Source: Erinaceus europaeus (Eukaryota; Chordata; Mammalia; Eulipotyphla; Erinaceidae). From it: a DNA stretch of 64,000 nucleotides. A program made the position numbers and the translations under genes. Location of the stretch: assembly GCF_950295315.1 (NCBI RefSeq), contig NC_080171.1:119020145-119084144 (forward strand), in the 5' to 3' direction. Shown here piece after piece: positions 58,801 through 64,000 of the stretch. Positions within the stretch are counted from its first letter, which is position 1. Every line of letters begins with the position of its first letter. Under the pieces are notes generated by a model. It ran no database searches. It was not told where the DNA came from and saw only the letters and a list, made by a program, of their open reading frames with translations.

Positions 58801-59000
58801 NNNNNNNNNNNNNNNNNNNNNNNNNNNNNNNNNNNNNNNNNNNNNNNNNNNNNNNNNNNNNNNNNNNNNNNNNNNNNNNNNNNNNNNNNNNNNNNNNNNN
58901 NNNNNNNNNNNNNNNNNNNNNNNNNNNNNNNNNNNNNNNNNNNNNNNNNNNNNNNNNNNNNNNNNNNNNNNNNNNNNNNNNNNNNNNNNNNNNNNNNNNN
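58801..59000. other. Assembly gap (200 N)
   Basis: An unbroken run of N. Frames listed across it have no meaning. The round length suggests an estimated or nominal gap size. Confidence 1.
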
Positions 59001-59015
59001 GTGAGTGGGAAATCA

Positions 59016-59042
59016 GGGGAGGGCAGGGCAGGGCAGGGGGGA
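59016..59042 (+). repeat. (GGGCA)n, G-quadruplex-prone, at the gap edge
   Basis: Consecutive G runs of 3-6 bases separated by single A or CA begin 16 bp after the gap. Confidence 0.8.
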
Positions 59043-59159
59043 GATGACATCTTGGGAGCAGGGAACAGTGGGGAGGCTGTCCTTCTAAAACACAGTCTTG
59101 TTGGCCAGACTTACCTCAATAACATATAAGTGTTAATTAAAAAAAAAAAAAGAATTAAT

Positions 59160-59290
59160 CAGCTGGGGGGAAGCTTCATGAGTGGTGAAGCAGGGCTGCA
59201 GGTGTCTCTCTGTCTCTCTCCCTCTCTGTTTCCCCTTCCCTTAACAATTTCTCTCTGTTTCTATCCAATAATAAATAAAATAAAATTCAA
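59160..59290 (+). repeat. SINE-B 3' half
   Basis: 5'-truncated at ggggggaagcttcatgagtgg. Confidence 0.82.
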
Positions 59291-59689
59291 TCATTTCAGA
59301 CATGCACAGTGCTTATTAGGGGTGCTGTCTAGCTCTTGCTCTTAGGGCAAAGCAGGAGGAAGGGGGAGGTAGGAAAGCAGTCTCCCCCAGGGTGCAAGCC
59401 CCCACCCACAACCACCCCCACTTTGCATACAGCTGGAGCATCGCCTCACGACAGAAGCTGCAGAACCCACAGAATAAAGACCGAGCCTGCTCACAAATGT
59501 GCGTGACCCCCCCATTGTCCGGACAGACGAGCCTCGGTTTTTAATGAACAGAACTAAGCTGGGGACCCCAATGTGCTCATCGTACCCAGACTCAAGACCT
59601 GCAAGCTCTGTGGGAACCTGGCAAAAAGAAAGATTGGCCTCGCTCTCACAATTGCAATCCAGAGAGCCATGGTTATACTTCTGCAAGTC

Positions 59690-60160
59690 ACTTTCAAAAC
59701 ATTAACACTTTGCAGCCTCCTTCCAAAATGGGCGTAGTTGGTCGGTTTCTCCAGGCCCCTGAAAGGAGGGTATAAAACCCAGCAGGCCCGGCAGCCTCCA
59801 GCTCACCTGCCTCATCAGATTAGCTTTCTCTCCTGGGGCGAGGTCACTGGAGCCCAGCTGCAGACTCCAAGCCTAATGAGAAAGGGTGTGGCTCCCCTGC
59901 CAGCCTCGCGGTGACAAGGCCAGTTACCTAGGTGACCAGCTGTGCACCGCAGGAGAAAGGCTTCAATCAACAGAAATGCTTTGAGCAAGGAGACAATCGC
60001 TTTACTAGTAAAGGCTGATGTCCAGCAATTGCTGAGAATTTTATAGACCATGTAGTTTGTTTGTTTTAAAAAAACTTGTTCTGCTTCTCTTGTCCTCATT
60101 CCACTGAGTACCATCAACGACAAGTTTGGATCACCATTGATGATTCAATTTATATCAGTA
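59690..60160 (+). promoter_or_regulatory. Candidate regulatory element with TATA motif
   Basis: Repeat-free DNA with tataaaa at 59771-59777 in a G+C-rich setting, an imperfect palindrome gttacctaggtgac (about 59923-59936) resembling an RFX X-box, and an A+T-rich homeodomain/POU-like stretch near 60136-60153. No downstream coding frame is evident. This is inference from motifs only. Confidence 0.3.
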
Positions 60161-60385
60161 GGTCAAAAAAAAAAAAAAAAAAACTAGTGCAATTTGTGTT
60201 TTCATATTTGCTTTCTGTGGCAATTAGTGTAACAATTACTGTTAAATTATCTCGTTACACGTAATGAGTATAATGAGTGCAAAGATGTGTCTGTCTCTAA
60301 GTTACAGAGCTACAACAATTCTAATTTTGTAAGGCTGTGTATAAATGCATCATCTATCTAACAACGCACCTATAAAGAAACACCA

Positions 60386-60545
60386 GAGGCAGGGGTAGAT
60401 AGCATAATGGTTATGCAAAGAGACTTTCATGCCTGAGGCTCCAAGGGGTCAGGTTCAATCCCACACACCACCGTAAACCAGAGCTGAACAATGCTCTGGT
60501 AACAGAGAAAGAAAAAACAAAACAAAACAAAAAACAAAACAAAAC
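60386..60545 (+). repeat. SINE-C with (AAAAC)n tail
   Basis: Near-consensus head gtagatagcataatggttat. Confidence 0.9.
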
Positions 60546-61140
60546 CAACAACAAAGAATTAAAAAAAAAGCACAATGTGATACAACTACATTGCTTGCCT
60601 CCTTTTTCCCCTTTCCTTTATTTCTACTTCTTTCTATTCTTCCATGCCTCGTCCTCTTGTCCCTCCCTTCCTTCTCTCTCCTTTCCTTCCCTCTCCAATA
60701 TAGAGGAGAACCAGGAGGTTCTGCTGGACTGGGAAATAATTAAATTGACATCAAATAAAGAAAGAAAAGAAAACCACTACCAACTCTACCAAGAGGAAGT
60801 TTAATAATAAGTTTACTTCCCATATCCATGAAAGAGCATCACCAAAAACTAGATTCCAGGGTAAAGTGGCTGAAGTCACTTCTTCAAAGAGCTTCAGAAT
60901 AAAAACAAAGGATGTCAGGAGGGGGTGGATGGGGGTGGGATAGGGCCAAGGGAGGTCAGCAGGAAAGACAAAGCAAAAAAAATAAGAGGGGGGGGAATCC
61001 TGATTGTTATACAGATGTGAATTGCCCAGTTAGAGGTTTAGTCTTCTGGAGATTTCCTTTGTACATGTGTCTCTTACAAAAAGACAATGGGGGGGGGGGG
61101 GACTATAAATCATTAACCTCTCAATAAAAACATTTTTAAA
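60546..61140. other. Upstream flank, no feature seen
   Basis: Polypurine/polypyrimidine-rich; G12 run at 61088-61100. Confidence 0.5.
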
Positions 61141-61398
61141 AAGAGAGAGTGACTCAGGCAGAAGTTGAAAAACAAGATCAGAAAAGAAAACAGAAGTAGA
61201 ACCTGAAATGGAATTGCGTATCGCACCAAAGTAAAAGACTCTGGGGTGGGTGGGTGGGGAGAATACAGGTCCAAGAAGGATTCAGAGGACCTAGTGGGGG
61301 TTTTATTGTTATATGGAATCTGGGGAATGTTATGCATGTACAAACTATTGTATTTACTGTTGAATGCAAAACATTAATTCCCCAATAACAAAAAAAAA
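61141..61398 (+). mobile_element. L1 3' terminus
   Basis: Same blocks as 56930-57203 (agttgaaaaacaagatcaga, gaggacctagtgggggtt, aaacattaattccccaat), ending in an A run. Confidence 0.75.
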
Positions 61399-61431
61399 GA
61401 GAATGATCTTCCTCATTCATTAGAATCCTGA

Positions 61432-61690
61432 CAATGCAAAGTGCAAGGACCGGCATAAAGATCCCAATTCGAGACCAGGCTCACCACCTGCAGGGAGTCC
61501 CTTCACAAGCAGTGAAGCAGGTCTGCAGGTGTCTGTCTTTCTCTCCCCCTCTCTGTCTTTTATTCCTCTCTCCATTTCTCTCTATCCTATCCAACAACGA
61601 TGACGACATCATCAACAACAATAATAACTACAACAATAAAACAAGGGCAACAAAAGGGAATAAATAAATATTTTAAAAAATTAAAAAGGA
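61432..61690 (+). repeat. SINE-A, 5'-truncated
   Basis: Starts in the head at atgcaaagtgcaaggaccgg. Confidence 0.87.
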
Positions 61691-61724
61691 ACGAATAAAT
61701 TAATTAATGAAAAATATAGTTCAG

Positions 61725-61893
61725 TGTCTTGGGAAATGATTCAATTTGATAGAGCATTGAACTTGTATGCCTGAGTTTCCTAGTTCACTTCCAAACATTC
61801 CAAAGGAAAGCTCTGGCTTCTTTCCTCTTGCCTTCTTTCTGACTCATGTTAAACTCATCCTTATGTGATGAATAAAATTCATAATTTTTTGAA
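61725..61893 (+). repeat. SINE-E
   Basis: tgatagagcattgaacttgt then B-box-like ttcctagttcac; AATAAA end. Confidence 0.5.
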
Positions 61894-61899
61894 AAAACA

Positions 61900-61990
61900 G
61901 TCCAAAGTGTATGCCTTGATACAGGCTCTGAGGTCCCAGGTTCAACTCCTGGTACCACCATCAGAAGACACAGATTAGTGCTCCAGTGGG
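61900..61990 (+). repeat. SINE-C fragment
   Basis: ctgaggtcccaggttcaact to tagtgctccagt. Confidence 0.65.
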
Positions 61991-62007
61991 GGGTGGGGAC
62001 TGGGGGT

Positions 62008-62255
62008 GGTGTGAGGTGACCAGTGGCACACCTAGTCCTACAGACAAGGCCTAGTTCAAGCCCCTGGTTGCTACAGTGTGAGATGAGGGGAGAGTTTTGC
62101 CGGTGGTGGAGAGGAGCTACAGGTGTCCCCCCCCCCCCCCTCTCTATTTTCTTTTGACTCCTTCAAAAAAGGAAAGAAAGAAATAGCTTCTGGGAGTGAT
62201 GGAGTCCTTGTGCAATCACTGAGTCCCAGTGATACTCCTGCTGGAAAAATAAAAA
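62008..62255 (+). repeat. SINE-B with A+ module-like end, diverged
   Basis: caagcccctggttgctacag, then tagcttctgggagtgatgga resembling the 3' module. Confidence 0.55.
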
Positions 62256-62472
62256 ACCACCTTGGTGTATTGTACCAAAGTAAAGACTCTGGGGTGTGTG
62301 TGTGGGGTGTGTGTGTGTGTAGTGGGGGAGGCTCAGGTCCTGGGACACGATGGCAGAGGAGGACCTAGTGGGGGTAGAATTGTTATGTGGAAAACTGGGG
62401 AATGTTCCGCATGTACAAACTATTATATTTTACTGTTGACTGTAAACTATTAATCCCCCCCAATACAGAAAA
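62256..62472 (+). mobile_element. L1 3' terminus, strongly 5'-truncated
   Basis: Starts near ttggtgtattgtaccaaagt and carries a (GT)n insertion at 62294-62320, then gaggacctagtgggggta and the usual end. Confidence 0.75.
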
Positions 62473-63006
62473 AACAAAGCACAACAAAACTTAACAGCTT
62501 AAGTGCTAAAATACAGCTGAGAGATGAGCGGTTAAGGACTGAGGGAAACTTTTGAGAGGATGCTCACCTGTGCCCAGCATCACAGGATGCCTTGGGATCA
62601 GGAGGGTTCTGGGGGCCCAGGCAGAACCAGGAAGCGATTGGACCACATCTCTGTGAAGTGGGCAGAGATACCTGTGACCTCAGGAACACCCACAGCTCTT
62701 GGCTCCAGTTCCAATTCCAACAAAGTCACATCGTCCCCCTTGTGACACTTGAGAGTTGCCTTTGAAGAGTCTCCAAGTAGTCAGTCCTTGAAAGCCAAGA
62801 GCCTTTTCCAGTTTCTCCTTGAGGAGGGATCACTGTCACCCAAAGAGGTGAGGAGGATGCTGAAGGAGTGAATGTGCCGGGAAAGGACGTGTGAGGTCAA
62901 CCAGGTAGCAAGGGTCCAGCCTCTAAAAGATAAAAAGATCAGCTGAGGAACAAGCTCCCCCTACCCCCTGCACCAAGTGAGAAATTTGAGCACACCTGCA
63001 TTTATT
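62473..63006. other. Upstream flank, no feature seen
   Basis: Unique sequence. Confidence 0.5.
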
Positions 63007-63020
63007 TACCTCAAGATTTT

Positions 63021-63360
63021 TTTTTTTTTTGCCTCCAGGGTTATTGCCGGGGCTCAGTGCCTGCACTACAAATCCACTGCTCCTGGATGCTTTTTTCCCC
63101 ATTTTGTTGCCCTTGTTGTGTTTATTATTGTTATTATTGTTGTCATTTTTGTTGGGTAGGACAGAGAGAAATGGAGAGAGGAGGGGAGGCAGAGAGGGGG
63201 AGAGAAAGACAAACAGACAAACACCTGCAGACCTGCTTCACCGCTTGTGAAGTGACTCCTCTGTGGGTGGGGAGCCGGGGGCTTGAACCAGGATCCTTCC
63301 GCTGATCCTTGGCGCTTTGCACCAGGTGCACTAATCCCACTGCGCTACCGCCCAGCCCCC
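63021..63360 (-). repeat. SINE-A+ with 14-bp TSD
   Basis: TSD tacctcaagatttt at 63007-63020 and 63361-63374. Confidence 0.93.
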
Positions 63361-63384
63361 TACCTCAAGATTTTTATACATAAG

Positions 63385-63480
63385 CTCTTATCTTCATGAC
63401 AGTCTCAATTTACAGAAGAGGAAAAAAATGAAACGGCAGAAAGTCCAGTAAAATTTCCAAATTCATAGCTAGTATGAAGG
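63385..63480 (-). repeat. MIR fragment
   Basis: caatttacagaagaggaaa and attcatagctagtatgaagg fit antisense MIR. Confidence 0.55.
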
Positions 63481-63969
63481 GGCAGGGTAACGTCAAGTCT
63501 TGAGCAAGACGAAGTTGAAGTAGATCTGTCTGTTGGAGCTCAGAACCTTCTCTGAGTCCCGTCAGTGGCTGATGTTATGGGCTGAGCTGCCTTTGTCTGC
63601 AAACAGAAAGCCACATCCTAGCCATCCTGTCTCCAGAGGTAACTTCTTTCATGTACAGCCTGTGAGGAAATGGAATTTCAGTTTGCGGTCATTAATAGCA
63701 GCATCATTAGCAAAGTCACACAAGGCAACTAATAGCCCTCCTCACTCCCCGTTTTTTTTTTTTTTTTTAAACTTCCTGATCATTTAGTACCGAGACATCA
63801 GTCGATCGATCGATAGGGATTTTATCTGAAGGTCAGCCTGTCACTGCTTCCTTAGCTGAAGCTACTGGGACCAGAGAGCTATGGCTGCCCAGAGCTGCCC
63901 AGAGCTGCCCTGTTCTGGCCCCCAGCCCTCGTCCTTCCTACTTTCCCTCATTTCCTGTGCTAGACGCTG
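63481..63969. other. Upstream flank, no feature seen
   Basis: Unique apart from a T18 run at about 63751-63768 and a short gatc repeat at about 63802-63814. Confidence 0.5.
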
Positions 63970-64000
63970 GCACTGGGAATCCACTGCTCCTGGCAGCCGT
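63970..64000 (-). repeat. SINE-A+ 3' module, cut by window end
   Basis: aatccactgctcctggcagc matches the reversed module. Confidence 0.55.

Noticed and set aside
63795..63815. Short (GATC)n palindrome
   Set aside because: Only about three units; no link with another feature.

Overview
The window is mammalian nuclear DNA, most likely from a hedgehog (Erinaceus or a close relative). It is packed with tRNA-derived SINEs of the type known from erinaceids, and it carries pieces of a Vingi non-LTR retrotransposon, a clade described as recently expanded in hedgehogs. It also has L1 3' ends, old MIR, L2 and MaLR remnants and a vertebrate CpG island. Nothing prokaryotic is present. The only cellular gene I can support is the 5' part of MTCL1 (microtubule crosslinking factor 1, formerly SOGA2/CCDC165/KIAA0802), on the minus strand.

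Layout. Positions 1-12485 are MTCL1 intron 3, which runs off the left edge. Exon 3 is 12486-12644, intron 2 is 12645-15056, exon 2 is 15057-15281 and intron 1 is 15282-28022. The exon 1 coding part is 28023-29063, followed by a CpG-island promoter/5'UTR to about 29620. Everything from about 29640 to 64000 lies upstream of the gene and holds no supported coding gene. A run of 200 N (58801-59000) is an assembly gap. The three exons join in phase 0 into 475 codons: a disordered Pro/Ala/Arg-rich head, an acidic stretch, then a long coiled coil. Later exons lie outside the window.

Repeats. I use my own labels for SINE classes, because exact library names need a search. SINE-A is about 280 bp, with a tRNA-like head (A box near 'tagcgcagcgggttaagcgc', B box 'ggttcgagccc'), a body with 'gtgaagcaggtctgcaggtgtctgt', and a CAA/TAA-rich tail ending 'gggcaacaaaaggg'. 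SINE-A+ is SINE-A plus a 3' module of about 70 bp ('cctccaggagcagtggatt'...'aaccctggaggcaaaa'). SINE-B is about 200 bp ('ggggccaggtggtggcgcacc' head, 'atccaataaataaa' end). SINE-C is about 110 bp ('agatagcataatggttatgc' head, 'agtgctctggt' end). SINE-D is about 150 bp ('gtggcacagtggataaagc' head, AATAAA plus TCTTT tail). SINE-E is a loose group of other tRNA-like copies. Their edges are good to about 10 bp unless a target-site duplication (TSD) is quoted. A strand of '-' means the element is read right to left.

The most informative elements are three Vingi 3' ends of very different length (977, 96 and 21 bp), each with its own TSD. Next come a solo LTR with a clean 6-bp TSD, an L1 3'UTR insertion with a 16-bp TSD, and a dispersed duplication of about 115 bp in intron 1. 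No new multi-gene system is visible. The window's interest lies in retrotransposition mechanics and in the 5' structure of MTCL1.
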